A DNA stretch of 64,000 nt from Beduinella massiliensis. Lineage in GTDB: Bacteria; Bacillota; Clostridia; Christensenellales; Aristaeellaceae. Positions 41,831-51,306 of the stretch are shown one piece after another. Within the stretch, counting starts at the first letter, position 1. Every line of letters starts with the position of its first letter. The position numbers were made by a program, and so were the translations under genes. The notes beneath the pieces were generated by a model. It had not been told where the DNA came from, made no database searches, and saw only the letters and a program-made list of their open reading frames with translations. The stretch covers positions 1,767,605 to 1,831,604 of the forward strand of contig NZ_LT963430.1 of assembly GCF_900199405.1 (NCBI RefSeq), in the 5' to 3' direction.

Positions 41831-42508
41831 ATGAATGAAATGACGCAGTACGATGTAGAGCCCTCCAGCCTCAGCGGTGTGGAAAACGGGGCCGGCACGA
41901 TGCAGGACGACGAATTGAGCCACGTAGCGATGGACAATTCCTCGACCTACGCAGGCTGCCCCAGCTGCACGACGCCCTACACCGTTCAGCGCGGCGACAG
42001 CTTTTACATCATCGCGCGCAAATTCGGCATCGACGTGCGCGAGCTCATCAACGCGAACCCTAACATAGCCCCGGGCCGCCTGCTGGTCGGCGACGTTCTG
42101 TGCGTGCCCAGCGGCAGCGGTTCTTCCGGCCCTGCCTGCCCGGTCGGCAGCACGCCTTACGTGGTGCAGAGCGGCCAGACGCTGACGGACGTGCTGGTGA
42201 CGAACAACGTCTCTGTGCGCGCCCTGCGCCAGACGAACGAAGGCGTACGCCTGACGGCGCTTGCCGCGGGCGACCGCCTGTGCATTCCGCAGAGCGGTAT
42301 GCGCGGCAGCTGTGAGGACGGCGGCCAGGCGTATGAGATTCAGAACGGCGACACGCTTTCGAGCATCGCGACGGCCAACGGCACGACGGTGGAGATGCTG
42401 ATGCGTCTCAACCCGAACCTGCTGCCCACCGACTTCCGGGCGGGCCAGGTGATCTGCCTGCCGACGCGCATGCGCAAGATCGACGACGATCTGGACGACG
42501 ACGAATGA
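41831..42508 (+). CDS. Triple-LysM protein without signal peptide
   Basis: A 225-residue protein with three LysM domains at about 47-92 (TPYTVQRGDSFYIIA), 108-152 (TPYVVQSGQTLTDVL) and 164-209 (AYEIQNGDTLSSIA). LysM binds glycan chains. Each repeat is flanked by a Cys before it and contains a Cys near its end (LCVP, LCIP, ICLP), so three disulfides are possible. No export signal is present; the first 35 residues and the C-terminus (DDDLDDDE) are acidic. A spore coat or cortex location is a reasonable inference. The ribosome site (AAAGGGG) is rather far from ATG 41831. Confidence 0.85.
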   Translation: MNEMTQYDVEPSSLSGVENGAGTMQDDELSHVAMDNSSTYAGCPSCTTPYTVQRGDSFYIIARKFGIDVRELINANPNIAPGRLLVGDVLCVPSGSGSSGPACPVGSTPYVVQSGQTLTDVLVTNNVSVRALRQTNEGVRLTALAAGDRLCIPQSGMRGSCEDGGQAYEIQNGDTLSSIATANGTTVEMLMRLNPNLLPTDFRAGQVICLPTRMRKIDDDLDDDE

Positions 42509-42527
42509 TCCCCTGAAAGACGAAACA

Positions 42528-42561
42528 AGGCCGCCGAACGCACCCAAGCGTTCGGCGGCCT
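42528..42561. terminator. Bidirectional terminator between the LysM and zinc-ribbon genes
   Basis: Perfect 14-pair stem AGGCCGCCGAACGC/GCGTTCGGCGGCCT with a six-base loop; only short T-rich flanks on either side. Confidence 0.7.
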
Positions 42562-42565
42562 GTAT

Positions 42566-42964
42566 TCACGTGGGCAGCTTTTTACCACAGCGCGGACAAT
42601 AGGCATAGTCCTTTCCTAGCTCCGTCCCACAGAAGGGGCAATAGGAAGGGGTGGAGGAAGGCGTATCGCCCGGGGAGGCGCTTTCAAAGCGCTCAGCGAG
42701 AGGATCCGGTTCTTCCTGCCCATCCGTGATGTCAAATTCCGAATAGCGGTTTTTCCCCGTAGCGTTGTGAAGGTTCATAAAGAACTGTACGGCGGCGATG
42801 ACGACAAACAGCACGCCAAAGAGCGGAAAAACGAAGCCTAAGGATCCTGCCCCTTCCGAAAACTGACTGGTTGCTACGACCCAGACGACGCCGAACAGCA
42901 TGAAGACGGCGCTGGTGACGGCGCCCATCATGGAGGGTCCGCGACCGGGCTTAACGCTTTTCAT
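42566..42964 (-). CDS. Two-helix membrane protein with C-terminal zinc ribbon
   Basis: A 132-residue protein. Two membrane helices (about 13-32 and 42-62) are followed by an acidic linker and a zinc ribbon with CPFCG and CPRCGKK. ATG 42964 has AAGGAGGAAG upstream. It follows the PBP gene on the same strand after a terminator. Such zinc-ribbon membrane proteins are common in Firmicutes and of unknown role. Confidence 0.82.
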   Translation of the reverse strand: MKSVKPGRGPSMMGAVTSAVFMLFGVVWVVATSQFSEGAGSLGFVFPLFGVLFVVIAAVQFFMNLHNATGKNRYSEFDITDGQEEPDPLAERFESASPGDTPSSTPSYCPFCGTELGKDYAYCPRCGKKLPT

Positions 42965-42984
42965 GGTGCTTCCTCCTTTGTCAG

Positions 42985-43019
42985 GGAAAAGAGGCCCGCC
43001 TTTGCGATCGGCGGGCCTC
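42985..43019 (-). terminator. Terminator after the class A PBP gene
   Basis: Minus strand GAGGCCCGCC/GGCGGGCCTC with a nine-base loop, then TTTTCCC. Confidence 0.8.
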
Positions 43020-43041
43020 GGATTCATCGCTCAGGTTTTTG

Positions 43042-46011
43042 TTAAAGCCCTGCGTTGGAAAGCGCCCAGCGCAGATTATCCACCGCGTTTTGCAGCGTAC
43101 CGGAATCGATGTAGTCGCTGTAGATGACCGCTTCGACCGCACCGATGGCCGTATTGATGCTCTGGCGCGCGTCGCCGGAGAGCCACTCGCTCGCGGCGCC
43201 GACCTTATTGTAAGCGTCGATGGTGAGCTGATAGGCTTCGTCGCGCAGAGACTGCGTGTTCGAGCTGTTCTGGTAAACCCAGTCGGAAGTGTGCACGTCG
43301 CAGACCGTCGTGCTGATCGCGCTGCTGCTCTTGGAAGTCGCGAAGTCGCCCAGGTATTGACGAATCACACTGCCGTAGGAATCGGTGTAGTCGTAGAGCG
43401 GATGCCCCTTGGGGATGACGACGATCGCCTTCGTTTCCACGACGCTCGAGGGGCAGTATTCGGTCGCAAGGCGTCCGGAAACGGTGCAGATCGGCAGCTC
43501 CGAGTGCATGGTGCAGTACTGCGTAGGGGCGCTGTCCTTATACCAGTAGTCGGTGACCGTCTTATAGCCGTTTATGTCGCGGCGGCAGGCGTCCGTCGCG
43601 AGCTGCCCGCTGACGCCGCAGGTCGTGACCTTGACGAGGCCATAATCCTCAGGGGAGCCGTCCACAATTTCGCGGGAATCGAGGCCCTTGGCCTTGTGGA
43701 TTTTCTCCATAAAGGACTGCCACAGCGGGGCCGCGTCGTTGCCGCCTGTCGCCTTGGAGGTGAGGGGTTTATAGTTGTCGTGGCCGACCCAGAGCGCGGC
43801 GGAATACCAGCCCGTCATGCCCGCGAACGTGACGCCGCGCGCGTCGGAGTTGGTGCCCGTCTTGCCAGCGACCACCTGCGAGGAAATCTTCGCCTTGGTG
43901 CCCGTGCCGCTGGATACGACGCCCTTGAGCATGTCGACTACCAGCATGGAGGTGGAGGGCTTGAAGACCTGGCGCTTTTCCTGGATGGCGTGGGCGTCGA
44001 CGATGACCTTGCCGCTGGAATCGACGATCTTGGAGAAGGAAAGCGGCTCCAGATAGACGCCCTTGTTGGCCAGCGTGCCGAAGGCAACGGCCATCTGAAT
44101 GGGCGTGAGGCCTGAAGAGCCCAGCGCGAGGCCGAAGCCGTCTTCATTGATGTTCTTGTCTGCGACGCCCATCTGGCGCAGGTATTCGGCCGAGCGCTCG
44201 ACGCCTACGTAGGTCATCAGCGCCTGTGCTGCTGCGGTGTTGTGCGAGCTGCGCAGCGCTTCGCGGAACGTCTCCGCACCCTTATATCCGCCGCCTCCGT
44301 AGTTCTTGGGGAAGGAATCCTTGCCGTTTACCTTCCATCCGCTGATCGGGATCGGCATGTTGTACACGATGCTCGCCGGGGACGCGCCCAGGTCGATGGC
44401 CGGCGCGTACACGGAGATCGGCTTGATCGAGGAACCGACCGGCATGTTGATGTCGCTTGCGCGGTTTAGCGTCTTGCGCTGCGTCGGGCGATAGCGGCCG
44501 CCGACGATCGCCTTAAGCTCGCCGGTGCGGTAATCGAGCACCGCGACGCCGGCCTGTGGCTGGGGAATCTCGGTGTACGTTCCGTCGGCATTGCGCGCGC
44601 GGTAGACCTTGTCGGAGGGGTTGCGCAGGCGCGGGTAATTGTCCCAGTTCGCCAGCGTGTCTTCCACGATGGTCTGAATTTCCGTGTCGATGCAAAGGTA
44701 CACGCTGTACCCGCCCGTGCGCAGCTTGTTCTCCATCGCATAGCGGTTAGCCGACGTGTCCTCAAGCTGATTCAATTCGAGAAAGGTGGAAACCACGTCC
44801 GTTATCGCGTATTCCACGTAGTAGGCGTAGTCGTAAATTTCTGTGGAGGCGGGGGAGGTCTCCAGCACGTGCGCGGTGGAGGGATCGAGCGCCTCATGGT
44901 ATTGCTCCTGCGTAATGAACTGGTTTTCGTACATCATGCGCAGCACGTAGTCGGTACGGTCGTTCGTGATCTTGGCCGTCTGGCTGTCCTCTATGTTGCG
45001 CGAGTAGAAGTTCTTGCGCGGGTTGTAGTAATTGGGGCTTCGGGTGAGGCCCGCCAGCATCGCGCATTCACGCAGCGTCAGCTCGCCCAGTTCCTTGCCA
45101 AAATAGCCGTTTGCCGCGACCTTTACGCCGTAATAGCTGCCGCCCAGGAAGATCGTGTTGAGATAGGACTCAAGGATCTGCTCCTTGGTGTAGCGCGTCT
45201 CAAGCTGCATGGCCAGATAGGCCTCCTGCAGCTTGCGCTTGTAGCTCTGTTCGTCGGAAAGCACCGTCTGCTTGATGAGCTGCTGCGTGATCGTGGAGCC
45301 GCCCTGCTGGCTGGAGGAGGACATGTTCGAGATGAACGCGCCGACGATGCGCTTGACGTCTACGCCGTTATGGGTAAAGAAACGCGCGTCCTCGACCGCC
45401 ACGAACGCGTTTTGCAGCTGCGTGGGGATCTCGTCGATGGAGACCATGATGCGGTCTTCCGTGCCCTTGTAGTCGGTGATGAGATTGCCCTGCGCATCGT
45501 AAATAAAGGAGGTCTGCGCCTGCTCATCAATCTTCGCCAGATCCAGCGTGGGCGCGGTTTCTACGTACGCCTTGGCGATGCCCACCAGCGCGCCCGCGCC
45601 CGCGAGCGATAGGATGACCACCAGAATGCAAAGCAGGCGCAGGGTTGAAACCACGACGCTCAGAATAAAATTCGGCCGCCGCGTGCGCGGCTTGAAAATG
45701 GTGATCGGGGAGGCGTTTTCGCCGTCGTCATAGACGTCTCCGCCGCTCGGCGGGGGCATGTGCGTGGGCGTTTCTTCCGCATAAAAGTCATCCGCCTCCG
45801 AATCGTCCGGGGCGAAGTCGATATTCTCCTCTGCATGGGGATCGTTCCAGTCCGTGCCGCCGTCCTCCGGCGGGTAAACGGGTATTTCCGGCTCGCCCTC
45901 CGGCGCGTAGTCGCCTTCCCAAACGGGCGGCTCCTCCTGTAAGCCGTCTGCCTGATCGAAAGGTTCGTCAAAAGCGCCCGGCGCTTTGCGCTTGTCCTTT
46001 TTCTTTTTCAT
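43042..46011 (-). CDS. Class A penicillin-binding protein (transglycosylase/transpeptidase)
   Basis: A 989-residue bifunctional peptidoglycan synthase. An acidic cytoplasmic tail (1-112) precedes the membrane anchor (about 117-142). The GT51 domain has the catalytic Glu207 in AVEDARFF and the later QGGSTITQQL and RKLQEAYLA motifs. The transpeptidase has GSSIKP (Ser527), RSSHN (SxN) and AGKTGT. A C-terminal extension carries two copies of a C-x-VSG-x-LAT-x2-C module. It is longer than typical PBP1a because of the tail and the extension. It is a single-gene unit. Confidence 0.96.
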   Translation of the reverse strand: MKKKKDKRKAPGAFDEPFDQADGLQEEPPVWEGDYAPEGEPEIPVYPPEDGGTDWNDPHAEENIDFAPDDSEADDFYAEETPTHMPPPSGGDVYDDGENASPITIFKPRTRRPNFILSVVVSTLRLLCILVVILSLAGAGALVGIAKAYVETAPTLDLAKIDEQAQTSFIYDAQGNLITDYKGTEDRIMVSIDEIPTQLQNAFVAVEDARFFTHNGVDVKRIVGAFISNMSSSSQQGGSTITQQLIKQTVLSDEQSYKRKLQEAYLAMQLETRYTKEQILESYLNTIFLGGSYYGVKVAANGYFGKELGELTLRECAMLAGLTRSPNYYNPRKNFYSRNIEDSQTAKITNDRTDYVLRMMYENQFITQEQYHEALDPSTAHVLETSPASTEIYDYAYYVEYAITDVVSTFLELNQLEDTSANRYAMENKLRTGGYSVYLCIDTEIQTIVEDTLANWDNYPRLRNPSDKVYRARNADGTYTEIPQPQAGVAVLDYRTGELKAIVGGRYRPTQRKTLNRASDINMPVGSSIKPISVYAPAIDLGASPASIVYNMPIPISGWKVNGKDSFPKNYGGGGYKGAETFREALRSSHNTAAAQALMTYVGVERSAEYLRQMGVADKNINEDGFGLALGSSGLTPIQMAVAFGTLANKGVYLEPLSFSKIVDSSGKVIVDAHAIQEKRQVFKPSTSMLVVDMLKGVVSSGTGTKAKISSQVVAGKTGTNSDARGVTFAGMTGWYSAALWVGHDNYKPLTSKATGGNDAAPLWQSFMEKIHKAKGLDSREIVDGSPEDYGLVKVTTCGVSGQLATDACRRDINGYKTVTDYWYKDSAPTQYCTMHSELPICTVSGRLATEYCPSSVVETKAIVVIPKGHPLYDYTDSYGSVIRQYLGDFATSKSSSAISTTVCDVHTSDWVYQNSSNTQSLRDEAYQLTIDAYNKVGAASEWLSGDARQSINTAIGAVEAVIYSDYIDSGTLQNAVDNLRWALSNAGL

Positions 46012-46113
46012 GCAAGGCCTCCCTCCTGCGGGAATCAGTATTCCTGTCCATTGGTGGCATTATAGCATATTTTGTACCAAAGCGCATTGAAAAAATCAAA
46101 CGTCCGGCATCTG

Positions 46114-46121
46114 CATACAAT
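46114..46121 (+). promoter_or_regulatory. Possible sigma-E -10 element upstream of yunB
   Basis: CATACAAT matches the sporulation sigma-E -10 consensus and lies 32 bases before the yunB ATG. The corresponding -35 region (AAATCAA, 46093-46099) is only a weak match, so the call is tentative. Confidence 0.4.
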
Positions 46122-46152
46122 CCACTGATGATATGACGAAGGAGGAACGCAG

Positions 46153-46821
46153 ATGGTTGCAGCCAGGGAAAAAGTTTTCAAGAAGAAGAACAGGGTGGTG
46201 CGATGGATCATTCTGTTCTTCGTAATCGTCGCAGGGTTCTGCCTGTTCGTGGAGCGAAACCTGCGTCCGGTGGTGCTAAACATGGCGGAGGCAAAATCCA
46301 TCGCGTTGGCAACCCGCCTCATCAACGAGGCGATGAACGAAGCGACTGACGGTCGGGTTAACTACGAGGACCTGATGAACGTCATCTGTGACGCCCAGGG
46401 GCGGGTGAGCATGGTTCAGGCGAATACCGTCAGGATGAACGACGTATCGACCGCCGTCGTCAACGCGGCGGAAGCGCAGCTCGACAGCATGCGCACAGAA
46501 GCGGTCGGCATTCCGTTGGGGTCTGCGCTCGGCTCGCAGGTGTTGGCGGCGAGCGGTCCGGTTATTCCCGTGCAGGTGGTGCCGATCGGCGGCGTGCAGA
46601 CCGAGTTTCATACTGAATTTGAGACTTCGGGCATTAACCAGACGCGTCACAAAATTTATATGACGGTGACGGCTTGGATTCGCGTCGTCATTCCGACTCA
46701 GGCACGCGAGGTGGAGGTATCCAACAATCTGCTGCTCGCGGAGAGCATCATCGTGGGCGACGTGCCGAACAGCTTCGTCGGCTATAACCCGGATGGCAAT
46801 CTGTTGAACCTCGTTCCTTGA
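46153..46821 (+). CDS. yunB: Sporulation protein YunB
   Basis: A 222-residue protein with one N-terminal membrane helix (about 17-36) and an extracytoplasmic domain containing the YunB pattern (INEAMNEATDGRVNYEDLMN, IPLGSALGSQVLAASGP). In Bacillus, yunB is expressed in the mother cell and is needed for efficient sporulation; its activity is unknown. AAGGAGG precedes the ATG. It marks the organism as a likely spore former. Confidence 0.93.
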   Translation: MVAAREKVFKKKNRVVRWIILFFVIVAGFCLFVERNLRPVVLNMAEAKSIALATRLINEAMNEATDGRVNYEDLMNVICDAQGRVSMVQANTVRMNDVSTAVVNAAEAQLDSMRTEAVGIPLGSALGSQVLAASGPVIPVQVVPIGGVQTEFHTEFETSGINQTRHKIYMTVTAWIRVVIPTQAREVEVSNNLLLAESIIVGDVPNSFVGYNPDGNLLNLVP

Positions 46822-46936
46822 GCAAAACGGTAAAAAAGAGGGATTTTCCTGCAAAAACAGGGGTTCACGCCTTGCTTGTTTGCTTGTATTTGTGTTATGA
46901 TAATAGATGTGATTTTTAAAACCGGGAGGATTCATC

Positions 46937-47686
46937 ATGTCAGGCCATTCCAAGTGGGCAAACATCAAGAATAAAAAGGGCAAGGCCGACGCGGCGCGCG
47001 GCAAGGTGTTCACGAAGATCGGGCGTGAGATCGCCATTGCCGTGCGCGACGGCGGCAGCAATCCTGATTCCAACAGCAAGCTGCGCGATGTCATCGCTAA
47101 GGCCAAGGCCAACAACATGCCTAACGATAACATCAAGCGCTCCATCCTCAAGGCCGCGGGCGAGTTGGGCAGCGTCAATTACGAGGAGATCACCTACGAG
47201 GGCTACGCGCCCGGCGGCATGGCGGTCATCGTGACGACCGTTACGGACAACCGCAACCGCACCGCCTCCGACATTCGCCACATCTTCGATAAAAACGGCG
47301 GATCGCTCGGTACGAACGGCTGCGTCTCCTACATGTTCGACAGCGTCGGCCTGATCGTCCTGGAGCGCAAGCCCGGCATGGACGAGGACGACGTGATGAT
47401 GGCCGCGCTGGACGCGGGCGCATCCGACGTGCAGGCGCAGGACGATTGCTTTGAGGTGACGACTGCGGTCGCCGACTTCTCGGCGGTGCGCGAGAATCTC
47501 GAAAAACAGGGCTTTAACTTCCTCTCCGCAGAGCTGACGATGATTCCGCAGACCACGAACGCCATCGACGATCCGGATACGGTCGCGAAGATTCAGAAGC
47601 TGCTGGAGATGCTCGACGATCTGGACGACGTGCAGGACGTCTACCATAACGGCGAGCTCCCCGAAGAAGAGGACGAAGACGAATAG
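46937..47686 (+). CDS. yebC: YebC/PmpR-family DNA-binding protein
   Basis: A 249-residue protein with the invariant YebC start [19 protein letters not shown] and internal [13 protein letters not shown]. Members act as transcription factors, and recent work also links the family to translation of proline runs. GGGAGG precedes the ATG. It is followed by a strong symmetrical terminator. Confidence 0.97.
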   Translation: MSGHSKWANIKNKKGKADAARGKVFTKIGREIAIAVRDGGSNPDSNSKLRDVIAKAKANNMPNDNIKRSILKAAGELGSVNYEEITYEGYAPGGMAVIVTTVTDNRNRTASDIRHIFDKNGGSLGTNGCVSYMFDSVGLIVLERKPGMDEDDVMMAALDAGASDVQAQDDCFEVTTAVADFSAVRENLEKQGFNFLSAELTMIPQTTNAIDDPDTVAKIQKLLEMLDDLDDVQDVYHNGELPEEEDEDE

Positions 47687-47696
47687 GGCTCAAATG

Positions 47697-47736
47697 GGCA
47701 TCAAAAAAGCGGCAGTAATGCCGCTTTTTTGATGCC
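47697..47736. terminator. Bidirectional terminator after yebC
   Basis: Perfect palindrome: GGCATCAAAAAAGCGGCA-GTAA-TGCCGC then TTTTTTGATGCC. The A/T runs on both sides serve yebC and the converging glycosyltransferase operon. Confidence 0.92.
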
Positions 47737-47802
47737 TGGATGTTTTCGTTTCGAATAAGGGATAGGTGACGGATGCTCTTCATGACATGCAAGAAGACGT
47801 CG

Positions 47803-49509
47803 TTAAGGCTCCATTTCACCAAAGGCGGCGATGGGGGTGAGCACGCAATAGTCTTCAAATTCCGCATAGTTAAAGACAGCGTAATCGAACGTATCAAAGT
47901 CTGAATAGCGGCCTACGTAAGCAGTGCGGCCAGACGTATCGGGTGTCAGTCCGGGAAAATAAGCGATTGTCAGGAGAGATTCGTCCTGCGGTCTTTCGTT
48001 CAGAGCGTAAATTCCGTAGGCACGGGCTGTTTGGTGAGGAGCGCTGCTTGGATGAATTTCCTGAGAAAGGACCACATCGTCCGGTGCAAGCTTTTTAGCA
48101 TACTGAATCGATTCCACAAGCCCCGGGTGATACTGATCTCCTGTCGAGGCCATATAGTCCTCACCGAAATATCCGGTGATCAGGGGAAAAGCCGTAAGGA
48201 CGAGCAGCGCGATTGCCGCGATCCCGCTAAGGCGAACCCGCCTGACGGTTTCAAAGAGGCCGATACAGGAGACGATTGTTACCGCTGCGTGCGCGAAGAG
48301 GAATTCCTGGCTGTCCATGGAGGGGAAGAGGAGTTGTAGAACGAAGGACATGCCCAATAGCGCGAGAGGCATACCAGCACCGTGTTTTTTGCTTTGCAGC
48401 GCAGAAACCAAAACACAAGAACCCACCAATAAAAAGGGAATCAGAAAGGCATAGGCGGAGGCTTGATTCCAAGGCGTCCATACGCCGGAAGGCGTAAATT
48501 CGTCTGTGTGGATGTTTAGGGTAAGCCATCCGATCCACGAGATGAAGTTCTGCCGGAGGGCGGAACCTACAGCTTCAACGCCGCCTGAACCGAGAGCGCT
48601 GTGCACAAAGCTAGAGGGGAGGTCGAAGTGTTCAATGCGCATGAACAGGAACTGAAAGGGATTCAGGCCGAACAGATTTACGGCCGCAACGCAGAACGAC
48701 GGAAGGGATAAAAGCAGAAACATGCCAGCTGCGCCCAATATGTGCACGGGATTGCTCCGCTGCTTGACAAGCGAATAAACTGTGTATCCGATCATGAAGA
48801 CGGGAACTGCGATCCACGAGACATCCACCGTATACATAGAGGCAGCCAGCGCGGCCGCTCCACCGTACAGAAAAAACAGGCTTTTTTTCGTGCGAGCTTG
48901 AGAGGCCGCGAGCCAATAGACGCCCAGCAACAGGAAAAAGAGAAAGGCGTGAGCCGCTGTGCCGAACCGCGCGCTCATAAAAGCCCAGGGGGCGAGCGCG
49001 CCCATGAATAGCGCGAGCAATGCGCCGCCTTTGCCGCACACCCGATAAACCCACGCCGCCATCAAGACGAGGCAGCCCATCGCCATCAACAGCGCAGGCA
49101 GGCGCACCGCGAGCGCAGACATGCCGAAGACAGATACAAATGGCGCGGTAAGAAGCGGTGTCAGAATGCCCATGGAGCCGAGCGATCCAGCGCCTTTGAG
49201 GTATGGCGGCAGAAGACTGCCGTTCAGGTCACGTCCGGTAGCAGTAAGCCATCGGGCAGAGGCTGCGATAAATGCTTCGTCGGCGGATAGCGGCGTGGGA
49301 TAGGTAGTGAGCCGATATGTGCGCAGTGCAAACGCAAGCAGCAGAAGGAGCGCGCCGAGGAACAGAAACCGCCGCTCTATAAGGCGGACGGCGGCGTCAC
49401 GTAGGCGCGAAAGTCCCCGGCATTTTTGAAGGGCGCCTGTCACCGGCGGGGATGCAGCTGCCAAGCACAGGGCTAAGGCAGCGAGCATGGTCGCAAAATC
49501 CAATGTCAT
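47803..49509 (-). CDS. GT-C-type membrane glycosyltransferase, module 2, type 1
   Basis: A 568-residue protein with about eleven to thirteen membrane helices, resembling GT39/ArnT-like transferases that use a polyprenyl-phosphate sugar. The first external loop has the acidic pair LSADEAF (Asp77-Glu78). It is a paralogue of the gene at 51307-52995: same acidic-pair position, matching RLPALL segment and the same ending (F, then YxVLTPIA). The start overlaps the stop of the upstream type 2 gene by four bases (ATGA). It is the last gene of the operon. Acceptor and sugar are unknown. Confidence 0.85.
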   Translation of the reverse strand: MTLDFATMLAALALCLAAASPPVTGALQKCRGLSRLRDAAVRLIERRFLFLGALLLLLAFALRTYRLTTYPTPLSADEAFIAASARWLTATGRDLNGSLLPPYLKGAGSLGSMGILTPLLTAPFVSVFGMSALAVRLPALLMAMGCLVLMAAWVYRVCGKGGALLALFMGALAPWAFMSARFGTAAHAFLFFLLLGVYWLAASQARTKKSLFFLYGGAAALAASMYTVDVSWIAVPVFMIGYTVYSLVKQRSNPVHILGAAGMFLLLSLPSFCVAAVNLFGLNPFQFLFMRIEHFDLPSSFVHSALGSGGVEAVGSALRQNFISWIGWLTLNIHTDEFTPSGVWTPWNQASAYAFLIPFLLVGSCVLVSALQSKKHGAGMPLALLGMSFVLQLLFPSMDSQEFLFAHAAVTIVSCIGLFETVRRVRLSGIAAIALLVLTAFPLITGYFGEDYMASTGDQYHPGLVESIQYAKKLAPDDVVLSQEIHPSSAPHQTARAYGIYALNERPQDESLLTIAYFPGLTPDTSGRTAYVGRYSDFDTFDYAVFNYAEFEDYCVLTPIAAFGEMEP

Positions 49510-51272
49510 GGCAGATCCTCTCCTTGTTTTGTCATGTATTGCGTCGGATAGGCAAGCGCGCCGTCATAAAAGCGGAGCAGTGTAAATCCTTCCTCGTCGA
49601 ATGTATCAAGGTCTGAAGCGCGCAGAACGTACGCGGCGTTTTCTTCGGGATCATACTCAAAGGGGCCGTCTGATTCGTACCAGAACTCGTAGGTATCTGC
49701 ATACATCTTGCCGGAAGGCAGGGGTTCTTCTCCTCTCCACTGCGGTGCTTTGATTGCGTGAAAGTAAAGTACGCGAAGTTCGGCGGCCGTCACTTCATCT
49801 TCATCTTCACCAACGCGAACATACATATGTTCAAAAGGCAAATCCTTTGCATAGATGATCGAGCGCGTTTCTCCATAGCGTGTGGTCGAAGTGTTTCCGT
49901 ACATCTGCGTTTCGCTGCTGAACAACATTGCGCCGCAGCCCACTGCGGCGACGCCATAGAGCAACACGAGAGGGAGCGTAAAGGCTTTTACCCTATGGCA
50001 CATAAAGTACAGCGCATAACAGATTAGGAGAATAAGCGGAAAGTAACTGCCGTTGATGCGCCATACGTGTCCTCCAATCGTGCATAAACCGGCAAAAAAC
50101 ACGCTCATCATGAGGATGAGCAGGATGTAGCCGTTCGTGACCGACAGGCCGTCGGATGTCCATTCGCATCCGTTCAGCATGCCCGTACGACGCTTGCGCC
50201 ATAGAAGTATGCCGCCGAGCAGCATCATGGGACCGGAAAAAGTGAAGAGCGTGTGGTATCCCTTGATGCTGAAATTTTCCGAATAACCCTGCTGAAAGAG
50301 CGTATTGCCCAGATATTGCGTAAAGTCACCATAGATGCGCGCAAAGAAAGGCTCATCAGCAAAAAAAACGATATCGGCTTTGCGCACGGATTCACTGAAA
50401 TACTGCATCGTAATGGGGCCTAATTGCATCGTATCCAAGCCGAAAGCATTGATTACCATCGTCATAAGGATAGGTCCTGCGACGACTAAATAGACGGCCA
50501 CACAGCCAACGAGTTCGAGTGGGCGTACCTTGCCGCGCAGAAGCAAATAGGCCGCAAGAAGGACGAGCAGCGGGGGAACGGTGTACATGGCGATACCGTA
50601 CGTATACATCGTGAGACCGAAGAGCGCCATGGAGACGTAGAGCATCGGCTTTTTCTCGACCCCTGCGGCCAGCGCGTCGCAGGAGAAGAGCAATAAAATC
50701 GAAAAGAAATTCGCGTCGATGGACCATCTGGATAGCATAATGTGCCAGGGGCATACAGCGCAAAAGTACAACGCAATTAGCGCATAATTTCGACCTGCGA
50801 TTCTGCGGGCAAAATCCCAAAGGACAAAAAGTGAGGCGAGCGCAAGCACGAGCGCGGGAAGACGCAGCGCGACGAGAGAGGGCTCCATAAAATGTAAAAA
50901 TAAAGAAGAAAAATAGGCCAAAAAGGCGCTTTGCTGGCCGTAGCCCCATCCCCAGAGCATAGCGGGATACGATGTGCCAAAACGGTCCGTACCGTAGAGC
51001 GAGAGCGCATATGCATCTGCGCCAGACATTACTTCGTCACACTGTGCCCCCGCCGGGATGTTCGGCCATTGATAAAGACGAAGGAACAATGCGATCAAAA
51101 CGGCGAGGACAAAAAGGACGACATAATACCTCCTTGTCAATCGGGTCAGAATCGCGTTTAAAGCCTTAACTGGTCGGAAAGCATTGATTTTTACGGTCAA
51201 CCGGTCGCTTATCGCGACCAAAAAAAGCAGGGTCAAAATGATACAAAATATTGTGCTGCTGGTTCCCGGCAC
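49506..51272 (-). CDS. GT-C-type membrane glycosyltransferase, module 2, type 2
   Basis: A 588-residue multi-membrane protein. The first external loop has AQCDEVM (Asp79-Glu80), followed by GTDRFGTSYPAM and WGYGQQSAF. These segments recur in the gene at 52992-54779, its clear paralogue. The C-terminal external domain contains DPEENAAYVL, also shared. The gene is separated from the upstream type 1 gene by 34 bases and overlaps the next type 1 gene. The function is presumed sugar transfer onto an exported acceptor, inferred from the GT-C resemblance. Confidence 0.85.
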   Translation of the reverse strand: MPGTSSTIFCIILTLLFLVAISDRLTVKINAFRPVKALNAILTRLTRRYYVVLFVLAVLIALFLRLYQWPNIPAGAQCDEVMSGADAYALSLYGTDRFGTSYPAMLWGWGYGQQSAFLAYFSSLFLHFMEPSLVALRLPALVLALASLFVLWDFARRIAGRNYALIALYFCAVCPWHIMLSRWSIDANFFSILLLFSCDALAAGVEKKPMLYVSMALFGLTMYTYGIAMYTVPPLLVLLAAYLLLRGKVRPLELVGCVAVYLVVAGPILMTMVINAFGLDTMQLGPITMQYFSESVRKADIVFFADEPFFARIYGDFTQYLGNTLFQQGYSENFSIKGYHTLFTFSGPMMLLGGILLWRKRRTGMLNGCEWTSDGLSVTNGYILLILMMSVFFAGLCTIGGHVWRINGSYFPLILLICYALYFMCHRVKAFTLPLVLLYGVAAVGCGAMLFSSETQMYGNTSTTRYGETRSIIYAKDLPFEHMYVRVGEDEDEVTAAELRVLYFHAIKAPQWRGEEPLPSGKMYADTYEFWYESDGPFEYDPEENAAYVLRASDLDTFDEEGFTLLRFYDGALAYPTQYMTKQGEDLP

Positions 51273-51306
51273 GTATATTCACCTCACTTTAAAGTTTTTA
51301 AGGGAT

